Source: an uncultured Christensenellaceae bacterium
GTDB taxonomy: Bacteria > Bacillota > Clostridia > Christensenellales > Christensenellaceae
NCBI GenBank assembly: GCA_910588425.1
Contig: CAJUPM010000001.1
Coordinates: 48,151 to 112,150 of the forward strand
Reading direction: 5' to 3'
DNA length: 64,000 nucleotides
The notes below the pieces were generated by a model. It was not told where the DNA came from. It did no database searches and was given only the letters and a program-made list of their open reading frames with translations. Shown here one piece after another: positions 48,839 to 57,170 of this stretch. The translations under genes and the position numbers were made by a program. Position 1 is the stretch's first letter. Each line of letters opens with the position of its first letter.

Positions 48839-49396
48839 ATGGAACACACGCTTTTGCATATCTGCTGTGCGCCCTGCTCGATCATGTGCATCGACAGTCT
48901 GCGCGGCGAGGGGATAGAGCCGGTGGGGTATTGGTTTAACCCCAATATCCACCCCAAAAAAGAGTATAAGAACCGGAAAAATGCACTGGTGGAATATGCC
49001 CGGAGCATCGGCCTTCGGCTGGTTTTGGAAGGGGATTACGGCCTGCGGGAGTTTTTGATGGCGACTTACCCGGATTTCGATGCCCGCTGTGCCTATTGCT
49101 ATGAGTCCCGCCTGTCTGCCACGGCAAAATATGCGGCGGAGCACGGCTTCTCTTCCTTTTCCACGACACTGCTCATCAGCCCCTATCAGAACCACGAACT
49201 GCTCCGGCAGACGGGAGAGCGGGCCGCGCAGGAATACGGCGTCTCCTTTCTCTATCGGGATTTCCGCCCGTATTTTAAGGAGGGCCAGCAGCGGGCGCGG
49301 GAGCTGGAGCTCTATATGCAGAAATACTGCGGCTGTATTTTCAGCGAGGAAGAGCGCTATACCAAAAAGAAGCGCGGCCAGAAAGAACAGACGTAA
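48839..49396 (+). CDS. queH: Epoxyqueuosine reductase QueH
   Basis: 185 residues, the DUF208 enzyme that makes the last reduction in queuosine synthesis on tRNA, unrelated to QueG. The CCAPC start (LLHICCAPCSIMC), CAYCYESRL in the middle and YCGC near the end provide the Cys ligands of its [4Fe-4S] cluster and metal site; FSTTLLISPYQNH is also typical. It starts 12 bases after the DUF2461 gene. No other queuosine gene is in the window. Confidence 0.93.
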   Translation: MEHTLLHICCAPCSIMCIDSLRGEGIEPVGYWFNPNIHPKKEYKNRKNALVEYARSIGLRLVLEGDYGLREFLMATYPDFDARCAYCYESRLSATAKYAAEHGFSSFSTTLLISPYQNHELLRQTGERAAQEYGVSFLYRDFRPYFKEGQQRARELELYMQKYCGCIFSEEERYTKKKRGQKEQT

Positions 49397-49427
49397 GTTT
49401 TAAGAGAAGAGAGGAGAGAAACACGCG

Positions 49428-50084
49428 ATGATTAAAAGATTGATGGCGGCAGTGGAGGAGCTTTGGGTGGAATATAACCGGCATCCCTTCATCAAAGGGC
49501 TGGAGGATGGAAACTTGGATCGGGATAAATTTAAATACTATATTATTCAGGATTATCTGTATTTGCTGGAATATGCGAAAGTTTTTGGCATTGGCATTGC
49601 GAAAGCGAAAAGTTTGGATACCATGCGGCTTTTTGCCTCTTATGTGCACCAGCTGACGGATGGGGAGATGGATCTCCACCGGGGTTATTTGGGCAAATTC
49701 GGTATCACAGAGCAGGAAGTAGCGGAGACGCCGCGCTCGCTGGATAATCTTTCCTATACCTCTTATATGCTTCGCGTCGCATATGAGGAAGGGGAAGCGG
49801 AAGTTGTGGCGGCAATTCTGGCCTGCGCTTATAGCTACGAGATAATTGCCCGCAATATTCTAAAGAACAATCCAGCCGCAATCGATCATCCCTTTTATGG
49901 CGAGTGGATTGCAGGGTATGCCAGTGAGGAATACCATCAGGAAAACGTCATACTGATCGACCTCTTGGAGCGCTTGACCGAACAAGCTACCGAAGCGCAG
50001 AAACAGCATATTATCGAGATTTTTGTGGCCTGTTCGCGCTATGAGATGGCCTTTTGGGATCTGGCTTGGAATCAGAGCAAATAG
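49428..50084 (+). CDS. tenA: TenA-family thiaminase II
   Basis: 218 residues, helical, hydrolyses aminopyrimidines for thiamine salvage. HPFIKGLEDGNLDRDKFKYYIIQDYLYL is the family's N-terminal signature with the conserved Asp, ACAYSYEIIA carries the presumed catalytic Cys, and YASEEYHQE the late Glu. No TPP riboswitch is present in the 31-base gap in front, so it is not visibly under thiamine control. Confidence 0.93.
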   Translation: MIKRLMAAVEELWVEYNRHPFIKGLEDGNLDRDKFKYYIIQDYLYLLEYAKVFGIGIAKAKSLDTMRLFASYVHQLTDGEMDLHRGYLGKFGITEQEVAETPRSLDNLSYTSYMLRVAYEEGEAEVVAAILACAYSYEIIARNILKNNPAAIDHPFYGEWIAGYASEEYHQENVILIDLLERLTEQATEAQKQHIIEIFVACSRYEMAFWDLAWNQSK

Positions 50085-50137
50085 AGAACCTTGGAAGTAC
50101 CGTCTGCGGGAATGAAAAAGCAATAGAAAATATCAGC

Positions 50138-50171
50138 AAAAAACAGTGCATATCGATATGCACTGTTTTTT
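50138..50171. terminator. Bidirectional terminator between tenA and rapZ
   Basis: AAAAAACAGTGCATATCG / CGATATGCACTGTTTTTT, a perfect palindrome with A and T runs at its ends. Confidence 0.93.
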
Positions 50172-50176
50172 GCTCT

Positions 50177-51076
50177 TTATTTGGTGTTAGTGGAATAGAA
50201 GCGCTTTTTGATGGACTCCCGCTCCAGGTTCATATCCCGGTGTTCGATAAAGACTTTGTGCCCAAGCTGTTCCAGGCGCTGATACAGCTCCTGACCCATG
50301 GCGACGCTTCTGTGCATCCCGCCCGTACAGCCAATGCCGATGGTGAGCTGGCGCTTATCCTGCTCCAGATAGCGGGGCAGCAGATATGTTACCAGATCGA
50401 TAGTGGTTTTTAAAAAGTATTCCGCCTCCGGAAAGGAGAGAACATAGCTGCTCACGTCTTTTTCCAGGCCGGAAGAGCGCCGGAGCCGCTCGATATAGAA
50501 CGGATTGGGCAGAAAGCGCATGTCGAAAACCAGGTCCGCATCGATGGGGATGCCCCGCTTATAGCCGAAGGTAACCACAGAAACGGGCAGGCGGCTGTCA
50601 AAGCTCTGGCTGTACTTCTGCTCCAAAACGTCCGCCAGTTTGCGGGCGTTGTAGGTCGTGGTATCCAGCACCGTGTTGGCCATATCCTTGATGCGCTGGA
50701 GCTTGTCCCGCTCGACGAAAATGCCGGAAAGCACATTGCCGCTGCCCGAGACGGGATGCACGCGCCTGGTCTGGTTGAACCGGCCGACCAGCGCCGCATC
50801 TGAAGCATCCAAAAACAGGATATCCAGCTCCAGATCCATTTTTTTCAGCTCGTCAATGGCGGCGTAAATGGTATCGAACATATCGCCCATGCGCATATCC
50901 GCCACAACTGCGACGTTTTTGGGCGCATCCGCAGAGCGCGCCAGGCAGAGCCGGGCAAATGCAGGAATGAGCGCAGGAGGGATATTATCCGCGCAAAAAT
51001 ACCCCATATCTTCGAATGTCTTGAGGGCAGAGGAGCGCCCTGCGCCCGAGAGCCCGGTGATGATCGTGAATCTCAT
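50177..51076 (-). CDS. rapZ: RapZ/YvcJ-family nucleotide-binding protein
   Basis: 299 residues. It begins with a P-loop, GLSGAGRSSALKTFEDMG, and has the family's YFCADNIPP, DASDAALVGRFNQTRRVHP, TVVTFGYKRGIP-like and GIGCTGGMHRSV segments, the last in the C-terminal ligand-binding half. In Enterobacteria RapZ guides RNase E cleavage of GlmZ; in Bacillus YvcJ binds GTP and affects competence. Odd: the P-loop Lys is Arg14. The usual neighbour yvcK is absent; murB is upstream instead, 31 bases away. Confidence 0.93.
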   Translation of the reverse strand: MRFTIITGLSGAGRSSALKTFEDMGYFCADNIPPALIPAFARLCLARSADAPKNVAVVADMRMGDMFDTIYAAIDELKKMDLELDILFLDASDAALVGRFNQTRRVHPVSGSGNVLSGIFVERDKLQRIKDMANTVLDTTTYNARKLADVLEQKYSQSFDSRLPVSVVTFGYKRGIPIDADLVFDMRFLPNPFYIERLRRSSGLEKDVSSYVLSFPEAEYFLKTTIDLVTYLLPRYLEQDKRQLTIGIGCTGGMHRSVAMGQELYQRLEQLGHKVFIEHRDMNLERESIKKRFYSTNTK

Positions 51077-51107
51077 AGCTGATCCTTTCTTTTGTTTGCG
51101 GCAGGGG

Positions 51108-52022
51108 CTAATCCTCGCCCAAAATCAGAACCTCCGGCTCCAGCCAGATGCCGCTTTGGGCAGAGACGCATTCCTGCACATGGCGGATGAGCGCCAAAAT
51201 ATCCGCCGCACTGCCGCCCCGGTTGACGACAAACCCCGCATGTTTTTCCGAGACCTGCGCCCCCCCGATGGAGAAGCCCTTGAGCCCGGCGGATTCGATG
51301 AGCGCGCCGGCATAGTGCCCGGCTGGGCGCTTAAACGTGCTGCCTGCGCTGGGCAGATCCAGCGGCTGTTTTTCCCGGCGGCGGGCGGCGAGCTCGCGCA
51401 GATATTCGCGGGCGGCGGCGGTATCGCCTGGCTCCAGGCAAAAACGCCCCTCCAAAACCAAGGCGCCGTTTTCCATCAAAGCGCTGTGCCGATAGGAGAG
51501 GGAGAGCGCCTCGCTCGGCATCTGCACTATCTCCAAATCCGCCGTGAGCACGAGCGCGCTGTGCAGAACCTGGCTGAGCTCTCCGCCATAGGCGCCGGCA
51601 TTCATATAGATCCCGCCGCCCACACTGCCCGGAATGCCCCCGGCAAACTCCATGCCTACCAGCCCGGCATTCAGCGCGGCGCTGACGACAGCGGCGAGCT
51701 TGGCCCCTGCCTGGGCAATCACCATGCTGCCCTCTATTTGAATTTGAGAAAATTCTGAACCAAGGCGCAGCGCCGCCCCGCGGATGCCGCCGTCCCGAAC
51801 CAGCACATTGCTGCCATTGCCCAGCAGTGTCACGGGAACTTCCAGCTGACGGCACATCTGCAAAACCGCGCGGATTTGTTCTGCGCTTTTGGGGCTGATG
51901 AGCAGATCTGCCGGCCCGCCCGCGCGAAACGTCGTGTAATCCCGCATGGGAGCGTCAGTAAGATAGGGGATGCCCTGCCGGTTCATCCATTCCATTAGTG
52001 TTTGAAGCTGCTCTTTTTTCAT
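51108..52022 (-). CDS. murB: UDP-N-acetylenolpyruvoylglucosamine reductase
   Basis: 304 residues, FAD enzyme that makes UDP-MurNAc. TTFRAGGPADLLI and LLGNGSNVLVRDGGIRG bind FAD, EFAGGIPGSVGGGIYMNAGAYGGE is the core, SYRHSAL and AGSTFKRPAGHYAGALIE hold the catalytic Ser, and the C-terminal GFVVNRGG-SAADILAL region is typical of type II MurB. ATG 52022 is only 7 bases from a well-formed -10 box, so either the mRNA is leaderless or a later Met (codon 10 or 13) is used. Confidence 0.95.
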   Translation of the reverse strand: MKKEQLQTLMEWMNRQGIPYLTDAPMRDYTTFRAGGPADLLISPKSAEQIRAVLQMCRQLEVPVTLLGNGSNVLVRDGGIRGAALRLGSEFSQIQIEGSMVIAQAGAKLAAVVSAALNAGLVGMEFAGGIPGSVGGGIYMNAGAYGGELSQVLHSALVLTADLEIVQMPSEALSLSYRHSALMENGALVLEGRFCLEPGDTAAAREYLRELAARRREKQPLDLPSAGSTFKRPAGHYAGALIESAGLKGFSIGGAQVSEKHAGFVVNRGGSAADILALIRHVQECVSAQSGIWLEPEVLILGED

Positions 52023-52028
52023 ACCTCT

Positions 52029-52057
52029 ATTTTACACGAATCCTTTCCAGACAACAA
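52029..52057 (-). promoter_or_regulatory. Promoter of murB-rapZ
   Basis: Minus strand TTGTTG (52057-52052), 17 bases, TAAAAT (52034-52029); the expected start of transcription coincides with the murB ATG. Confidence 0.6.
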
Positions 52058-52090
52058 GCGCCCAGGCGAAATTTTGCCGCCGGGAGCGCT

Positions 52091-53173
52091 CTATTCAAAG
52101 GCTTTTGGGATGACGGCGGAGGTGGCCAGCCGCTCGTATTCCTCCAGATAAAGCGCCTGCCCTTCGTAGACGCCTTCCAGCTGCACGGCGGGCAGCATTT
52201 TCAGGTTTTCCAGCCCCTTTTGCGCCTTGCGCCTAAGCAGGGAAGCGGCGAAATTCTGGCACATGGCCTGCTTGGCGGAATCCTGCGTCTGGCAGACGCC
52301 CACAAACTGCACGAGATCCGTATAGTCGGAAAAAGTCAGAGCCGTAAGGCTGAGGGAGTTGGCCCGCTGATCCAGCAGCAGCTTCTCATAGTCCGATACC
52401 GGCGCCAGCAGCAGCGCCGCCTTGCCCTTGAGAAAGCGGTCGGTGCCATCGGCGGCAAACGCGGCAGGATCGGGCGCATAATCTGCCGGAGGCCCCCCGA
52501 TGAGGAAGTTATTCTCTCCCTCTTCCCGGAAATGTTCCAGCGTTTTAAGAGGAGAAAGCCCGTAGGTATTGCAAAGGCTCAAAACCTGAGCCTCCTCTTC
52601 TTTCCAGTTTTGCTCGGCATGGTAGACCAGATAGTTGAAATTGGCCCGGGGCAGGCCCGTGCCGATGGGTAGGGAAGCGCCGGAGGAGAAATAGATCTCC
52701 TGGTTGACGGTGATGGTATAAAACCCCATCATATAGGGATAGGCCAGGAACTGATCTCCCTTTTTTCCGGTTTCACAGAGAGAAGGGAGCAGCGCCTCTT
52801 CCGGCTCCTTAAGCTCGGCCAGCAGATGCTCCAACGGAAAGCCCAGGGGAAAGGAAAAAATATCCGGCCGCTCCCCAGCCGCCAGGCGCTGTTCTGCCTC
52901 CTCCGGCGTCATGCCGACGACGTCGATAAAAACGTAGGGATTGTTTTTCTCAAACTCGGCTGCCCGGCTTTTGAGATAGGAGACGCCGCTTTCCCCGCCC
53001 GTCTTAAACGAGACGATGTGCCAAATCTGCAAAGAGCCGGTATATTGATTGGCCAGCTTCTCCGCCCGCAGGGTATAGACGTTCTTATGGATACCGCCGG
53101 CGATAAAAGCCGGGGCCATCAGCAAAAATGCGATGCTCAAAATACATACGACAAAAGAAAAGAACTTTTTCAA
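52091..53173 (-). CDS. Orphan extracellular solute-binding-like protein
   Basis: 360 residues from TTG 53173 (GGGAGG upstream). An N-terminal signal or anchor (FFSFVVCILSIAFLLMAPAF) lacks a lipobox Cys, so it is secreted or membrane-tethered. The rest resembles family 1 solute-binding proteins: SLQIWHIVSFKTGGESGV, SRAAEFEKNNPYVFIDVVGM, ERPDIFSFPLG, FLKGKAALLLAP. No ABC permease or ATPase gene is near, so it may serve a distant transporter or a sensor. A hairpin (52056-52090) follows the stop. Confidence 0.75.
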   Translation of the reverse strand: MKKFFSFVVCILSIAFLLMAPAFIAGGIHKNVYTLRAEKLANQYTGSLQIWHIVSFKTGGESGVSYLKSRAAEFEKNNPYVFIDVVGMTPEEAEQRLAAGERPDIFSFPLGFPLEHLLAELKEPEEALLPSLCETGKKGDQFLAYPYMMGFYTITVNQEIYFSSGASLPIGTGLPRANFNYLVYHAEQNWKEEEAQVLSLCNTYGLSPLKTLEHFREEGENNFLIGGPPADYAPDPAAFAADGTDRFLKGKAALLLAPVSDYEKLLLDQRANSLSLTALTFSDYTDLVQFVGVCQTQDSAKQAMCQNFAASLLRRKAQKGLENLKMLPAVQLEGVYEGQALYLEEYERLATSAVIPKAFE

Positions 53174-53245
53174 GGCCGCGCCTCCCAGATAGGTTTCTTA
53201 TTCACTATATTCGCGGCCAGAGCGGTTTATTAGTTTGCACGGCGG

Positions 53246-53275
53246 TTGACAAAGCAGGGAGAGGTGGGATAGAAT
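53246..53275 (+). promoter_or_regulatory. Promoter of the ANTAR-GNAT pair
   Basis: TTGACA (53246-53251), 18 bases, TAGAAT (53270-53275). The start of transcription should fall at or next to the ATG at 53282. Confidence 0.78.
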
Positions 53276-53281
53276 GCGAAT

Positions 53282-53863
53282 ATGAAAAGCCTAGTCATTG
53301 CCGCCCCCGGCGAGCTTCAAAACACCATAGATGCGGCGCTCTCTGCTGCCGGCGCAGGAGAGGCAAAGCAGGCCAGAACCATCGCCTCGGCTCAGGAGAG
53401 CCTGGAAGGGGCGGGGTTTGTGCTGCTTGTAAGCGGGCGGTGTACAGATGAGCAGATGCTCTTTCTAAAAAAACTGGGCGAGAGAGGCATTGCCAGCGCA
53501 CTGCTGACTACCCGGGCAGAGGCGCCGCGGGCAGAGCAGCAGCTTTTAACGGCGCGTTGTCTGGTGCTCTGCGCGCCGCTCTCCAGCAAGGAGCTGGCCA
53601 TGGGAATCCGCATGGCGCTCAGTATTTCGCGGAAATTTGCCGCTCTGCAAAAGCAAAACGAGCAACTGCGCCAGCGTCTGGAAGATTTTAAAATCCTAGA
53701 TCGGGCAAAATGCTGCCTGGTGGCGGTTTTGGGCATGGATGAGGAGCGGGCGCACCGCTATATTCAAAAGCGGGCCATGGATATGCGGCTCTCTCAGCGG
53801 GAGATCGCAGAGGATATTCTAAAAACTTACGAAACCCACGAGGCGTATCTCTCGGAGTTTTGA
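53282..53863 (+). CDS. ANTAR-domain regulator with receiver-like N-terminus
   Basis: 193 residues. Residues ~1-115 have a receiver-like alternation of strands and helices (SLVIAAPG, GAGFVLLVSG, ASALLTTRAEAP) but lack the acidic pocket and the phospho-Asp at the expected place. Residues 116-135 are a coiled coil, and ~135-190 an ANTAR domain (LEDFKILDRAKCCLVAVLGMDEERAHRYIQKRAMDMRLSQREIAEDIL). ANTAR proteins bind paired hexaloop hairpins in mRNA and prevent termination. There is no ribosome binding site: the -10 box ends 6 bases before ATG, so the mRNA is probably leaderless. A GNAT gene follows after 20 bases. Confidence 0.85.
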   Translation: MKSLVIAAPGELQNTIDAALSAAGAGEAKQARTIASAQESLEGAGFVLLVSGRCTDEQMLFLKKLGERGIASALLTTRAEAPRAEQQLLTARCLVLCAPLSSKELAMGIRMALSISRKFAALQKQNEQLRQRLEDFKILDRAKCCLVAVLGMDEERAHRYIQKRAMDMRLSQREIAEDILKTYETHEAYLSEF

Positions 53864-53883
53864 GTATGGGAGCAGGAGAGAAA

Positions 53884-54348
53884 ATGGAGATTAGAAAAGC
53901 AGGCCTGGAAGACTTGAAGGAAATTTGCGAATTGGGCTATCAGCTTTCGCTGGATATGTCGGCATTGGAGCCGGGATATTTCGCTGTTGCCGAGCAGAGG
54001 GAGGCGCCCATGCGCCAGGCAGTTTTGGAGGAGACCAAGGATATTTTTCTGGCAGAGACGGCAGGGAAGATTGTGGGCTTTGCCTGCGTTTGGCAGAGCG
54101 AGCCAAAGCCGGAGGAAAACTACCTGGTGCCCGGCAAATTTGCCTATCTGAGCGACCTGGTTTTGCTGCCAGAAAGCAGAGGCATGGGGATTGGAAGCGC
54201 ACTGCTGGCGGCCTGCAAAAACTGGGCCAGAGAGCGGGGCATTTTCCGCATGAAGCTGGATTCTCTCTGCAAAAACGAGGTGGCCAACCACCTCTATGAG
54301 CGGGAGGGGTTCCGCCCGGTGGTGCAGACCATGTGGGCCGAATTATAG
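53884..54348 (+). CDS. GNAT-family N-acetyltransferase
   Basis: 154 residues from ATG 53884, behind AGGAGAG. LRKAG-type start (EIRKAGLEDLKEI), acetyl-CoA loop in LLPESRGMGIGSALL, then NHLYEREGFRPV near the end. The substrate is unknown; the pattern fits small-molecule or protein N-acetylation. Encoded with the ANTAR regulator and closed by a terminator. Confidence 0.88.
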   Translation: MEIRKAGLEDLKEICELGYQLSLDMSALEPGYFAVAEQREAPMRQAVLEETKDIFLAETAGKIVGFACVWQSEPKPEENYLVPGKFAYLSDLVLLPESRGMGIGSALLAACKNWARERGIFRMKLDSLCKNEVANHLYEREGFRPVVQTMWAEL

Positions 54349-54360
54349 AGTGTAAACCAA

Positions 54361-54396
54361 AAGAGAGCATCCGCCCAGTGCGGATGCTCTCTTTTT
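54361..54396. terminator. Terminator between GNAT and cytidine-deaminase-like genes
   Basis: AAGAGAGCATCCGC-CCAGT-GCGGATGCTCTCTTTTT, long and usable in both directions. Confidence 0.93.
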
Positions 54397-54406
54397 CGTT
54401 TGGGCC

Positions 54407-54778
54407 TCACCAGCGATCTGGCAGCGGCTCTTCCATGCGCGCGACCCGATCCGCCAGCTGAACCTGGCAGAGGTAGTTTTCCGGGTGTAGCTGGCAGACG
54501 AACTCCCGGCAGCGCCCGCAGGGAGGGACGATGGAGCCATCCTGATAGACGGCGACCAGCTTCTCAATGCGGTTTTCTCCGGCCGTTACCATAGCGGCAA
54601 TGGCGGCGTGCTCTGCGCAAAAGCCCATGGAGCAGGGGACGTCGATGCAAACGCCGCGGTAGATGTTCCCCTTATCCGTCATGATTGCGGCGGCAACGCC
54701 GCCCGCAGAGGAATCTTCTGTCAGCTGACGCGGGTTCAGCGTATTTGTGGCGATCTCATATAATTGCTTGAATTCCAT
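54407..54778 (-). CDS. Cytidine-deaminase-family protein
   Basis: 123 residues. Zinc motifs CAEHAAIAAM and PPCGRCREF with catalytic Glu in the first. The CAEH form (not CAER) and the short length resemble blasticidin-S-deaminase-like and other small cytidine deaminase relatives, so cytidine itself may not be the substrate. GVAAAIMTDKGNIYRG is the conserved strand in front. Single gene between two terminators. Confidence 0.87.
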   Translation of the reverse strand: MEFKQLYEIATNTLNPRQLTEDSSAGGVAAAIMTDKGNIYRGVCIDVPCSMGFCAEHAAIAAMVTAGENRIEKLVAVYQDGSIVPPCGRCREFVCQLHPENYLCQVQLADRVARMEEPLPDRW

Positions 54779-54803
54779 TTTCTCTTCTTTTGCTTGTCGA
54801 AAT

Positions 54804-54842
54804 AAAAAAGTGGAACTGCCTGTCGCAATTCCACTTTTTATC
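54804..54842. terminator. Terminator of the hprK-whiA-HPr region
   Basis: AAAAAGTGGAA / TTCCACTTTTT palindrome around a 12-base loop. Confidence 0.88.
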
Positions 54843-54856
54843 GGCAGATTTCTGCC

Positions 54857-55123
54857 TTAATCTTCAAAGCTTTCCTTGCTGGCCAGCTCTTCTAGAGCAT
54901 CTAGAGCCTCTTTTTCATCTACGCCGTTGGCCAGAACATAGATGGATTCTCCCTGCTTTATGCCCAGAAGCAATACGCCCATAATGCTCTTGGCGTTGAT
55001 CTTCTTGTTTTCAGATTCGATGAGGATTTGGGATTTGAACTGCCCGGCCGTCTGTACGAATCTTGCGGCAACGCTGGATTTCAGCCCAAGCTCATTTTTG
55101 ATGGTAATTTCCTTATATAGCAT
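54857..55123 (-). CDS. HPr-like protein lacking His15 (Crh-type)
   Basis: 88 residues that align end to end with HPr. The PTS phosphorylation site His15 is Lys15 here, and the conserved Arg17-Pro18 are Ser-Val, so it cannot pass phosphate from PEP to sugars. Ser46 in KSIMGV, the site for HPr kinase, is kept. The Bacillus protein Crh shows the same pattern (Gln15, Ser46) and acts only in CcpA-dependent catabolite control. hprK and whiA are just upstream on the same strand, so this is probably a kinase target. GGGAGG lies 7 bases before the ATG. Confidence 0.9.
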   Translation of the reverse strand: MLYKEITIKNELGLKSSVAARFVQTAGQFKSQILIESENKKINAKSIMGVLLLGIKQGESIYVLANGVDEKEALDALEELASKESFED

Positions 55124-55229
55124 TGTCTTGCCTCCCGTTGTGATGTTTTGGGTATGATAAGATGCGATGAAAACGTTCTCTTATAAGGATTCCATGCCGC
55201 AAGCGGAAATCCTCTTTTTTTAGGAAAAT

Positions 55230-56180
55230 TTACAGGCGTGCCGGAGGAATTTTCCCCTTTTCGCGCAGCTCCTGCGCAATTTCTGAGAGGCGGCGCAGCC
55301 TGTGGTTGATGCGCGAGCGGGAGCCCTCCCCGGAAAGGGCGGCCAGCTCAGAGAGGGAGGCCTCCGGGTTTTGCAGGCGCAGTTCGGCAGTCTCCTGCAG
55401 CCCGCCGGGCAGAGAGGCCAGGCCGATGCTGGCCTCGATGAGCCGGATGTTTTCTACCTGCGCCATGGCAGAGCGCACGGTTTTATCGATATTGGCATTT
55501 TCGCAGTTGATCTGCCGGTTGACGTTGTTGCGGATGCCCTTGAGAATGCGGATATTTTCCAGCTCCAGCACAGCGGAATGAGCGCCCAGAAGCGTCAGAA
55601 GCGTGATGATATCCTCGATGCCCTTGATATAGGCCATATGGTTTTCCCGGCGGGGCATTGCGCCTGCCCCAAGGCCCAGGCCGCAGAGCAGCCGGCGGAT
55701 CTCCTCGGCCACAGCCGCACTACCGGAGACGAATTCCAGATGGTAAGCCTTCTTTGGATTGCTCATGCTGCCGCCTCCCAAAAATGCGCCCCGCAGAAAG
55801 GCTTCCTGGCATCCGGCAGGCGCGCAAAGCGCGGCAAAGCGGGCCTCATCCGGGCCAATGCCTAGGGAGAGCGAGAGCGCCAGCGCCTCCAGCGCGTCGG
55901 GAAAATGGGGAAGGCAGAGCCGGATGCAGTAGGTCTCGGCTTTTTTCAGCCCCTGCTTGCGGCTCAGCTCGCAGTCGATGGCAAAACAGCGCTTGGTCAG
56001 AGCGAAAATCCGGGTAACGATATCGCTGTGCTCGGTATTGAGCAAAAGCGCGGGCTTGCCCGAGCCAAAGCTTAAGATGCCGCCGGTGTGCAGAATGCCC
56101 GCGAGCTCTGCCAGAGCGCAGGCATCGTCTTTTTGGCCCTGGCGGCAAAGCTCTGCTTTAATCTGAGAGGAAAACGACAT
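55230..56180 (-). CDS. whiA: WhiA-family DNA-binding protein
   Basis: 316 residues. N-terminal LAGLIDADG-like part (SFSSQIKAELCRQ, FLRGAFLGGGSMSNPKK, YHLEFV) and C-terminal helix-turn-helix (LGLASLPGGLQETAELRLQNPEASLSELAAL, SRSRINHRLRRL). WhiA affects cell division and chromosome segregation in Bacillus and sporulation in Streptomyces. AAAGGAGG precedes the ATG. It stands between hprK and the HPr-like gene. Confidence 0.95.
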   Translation of the reverse strand: MSFSSQIKAELCRQGQKDDACALAELAGILHTGGILSFGSGKPALLLNTEHSDIVTRIFALTKRCFAIDCELSRKQGLKKAETYCIRLCLPHFPDALEALALSLSLGIGPDEARFAALCAPAGCQEAFLRGAFLGGGSMSNPKKAYHLEFVSGSAAVAEEIRRLLCGLGLGAGAMPRRENHMAYIKGIEDIITLLTLLGAHSAVLELENIRILKGIRNNVNRQINCENANIDKTVRSAMAQVENIRLIEASIGLASLPGGLQETAELRLQNPEASLSELAALSGEGSRSRINHRLRRLSEIAQELREKGKIPPARL

Positions 56181-56255
56181 GGCAGATGGCCTCCTTTTCG
56201 GAAGAGATGAAAAAAGGGCAGAAGCAAGAGCCCCGGCCCATTTTAAGCGGTATTT

Positions 56256-57170
56256 CTAGCCAAGCAAGGCCAGCATCTTCTGATCCAGCATATCGGCCGG
56301 GTTGTGCCCCAGGGATTTGAGCCGGAAGTTCATGGCTGCAACTTCCATGATGATGGCGATATTCCTGCCCGGGCGGACGGGAATGGTGATCTTGGGCACA
56401 TCGATGCCCAGCAGCCGCACGTGATCCTCCGCAATGCCCAGGCGATCGATATCCTGCACATCGCCCAACTCCAGGTGCGCGCAGAGAGTGATGGTCTTAT
56501 CCACCATGACGGCGCCCATGCCATACAGCACGGAGACGTCCACCAATCCCAGCCCGCGGATTTCCATGAGATGCCGGATGACATCCGGAGAGCGGCCGAC
56601 CAGCGTGGTATCCGAAATTTTGCGGATTTCGACGACGTCGTCTGCGACCAGGCGGTGCCCGCGCTTGACCAGTTCCAGCGCCGCCTCGCTCTTGCCTACG
56701 CCGGATTCGCCCGTGATGAACACGCCGACGCCGTAAATATCCATCAGCCCGCCATGCCGCGCAATGCTGGGCGCCAGCTCGTTATCCAAAAACAGGATGG
56801 CGTCGTGGGAGATTTTGGAGGTCGGCTTATCCGAAAGCAGCAGCGGAATATCGTGCTCGTTTGCAAGGCGGATAAAATCCTCCGAGGGCTGCAAATTCCG
56901 GGAGATGATGATGGCCGGAATATCGTAGGCCAGCATGCGTTCCAGCCGCTCGCCGGCAACTTCCGGCGGGAGCGTGGAGAGATAGGTCATCTCGCCCATG
57001 CCAAACAGCTGAATGCGCTCGGAAGAGAAATGCTCAAAAAAGCCGGAAAGCTGCAAACCAGGGCGGTTGAGCTCACTGGTATCGACTGTGAAGGAAGTCT
57101 TTTCCCCTTTGTAGAGCGAAGTGAGCTCCAGCTCGCTTACAAATTTGCTTAATCGAATGGAACGTTTCAT
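56256..57170 (-). CDS. hprK: HPr kinase/phosphorylase
   Basis: 304 residues from ATG 57170; the open frame upstream is the remnant of a HAD gene and is excluded. The C-terminal catalytic domain has P-loop GESGVGKSEAALEL and the signature MEIRGLGLVDVSVLYG plus RLGIAEDHVRLLGIDVPKITIPVRPGRN. It phosphorylates Ser46 of HPr-type proteins according to glycolytic state and removes that phosphate again. The HPr-like protein two genes downstream keeps only this site. Confidence 0.96.
   Translation of the reverse strand: MKRSIRLSKFVSELELTSLYKGEKTSFTVDTSELNRPGLQLSGFFEHFSSERIQLFGMGEMTYLSTLPPEVAGERLERMLAYDIPAIIISRNLQPSEDFIRLANEHDIPLLLSDKPTSKISHDAILFLDNELAPSIARHGGLMDIYGVGVFITGESGVGKSEAALELVKRGHRLVADDVVEIRKISDTTLVGRSPDVIRHLMEIRGLGLVDVSVLYGMGAVMVDKTITLCAHLELGDVQDIDRLGIAEDHVRLLGIDVPKITIPVRPGRNIAIIMEVAAMNFRLKSLGHNPADMLDQKMLALLG

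Noticed and set aside
49397..49427. TPP riboswitch before tenA
   Set aside because: The gap is 31 bases and has no TPP-aptamer motif.
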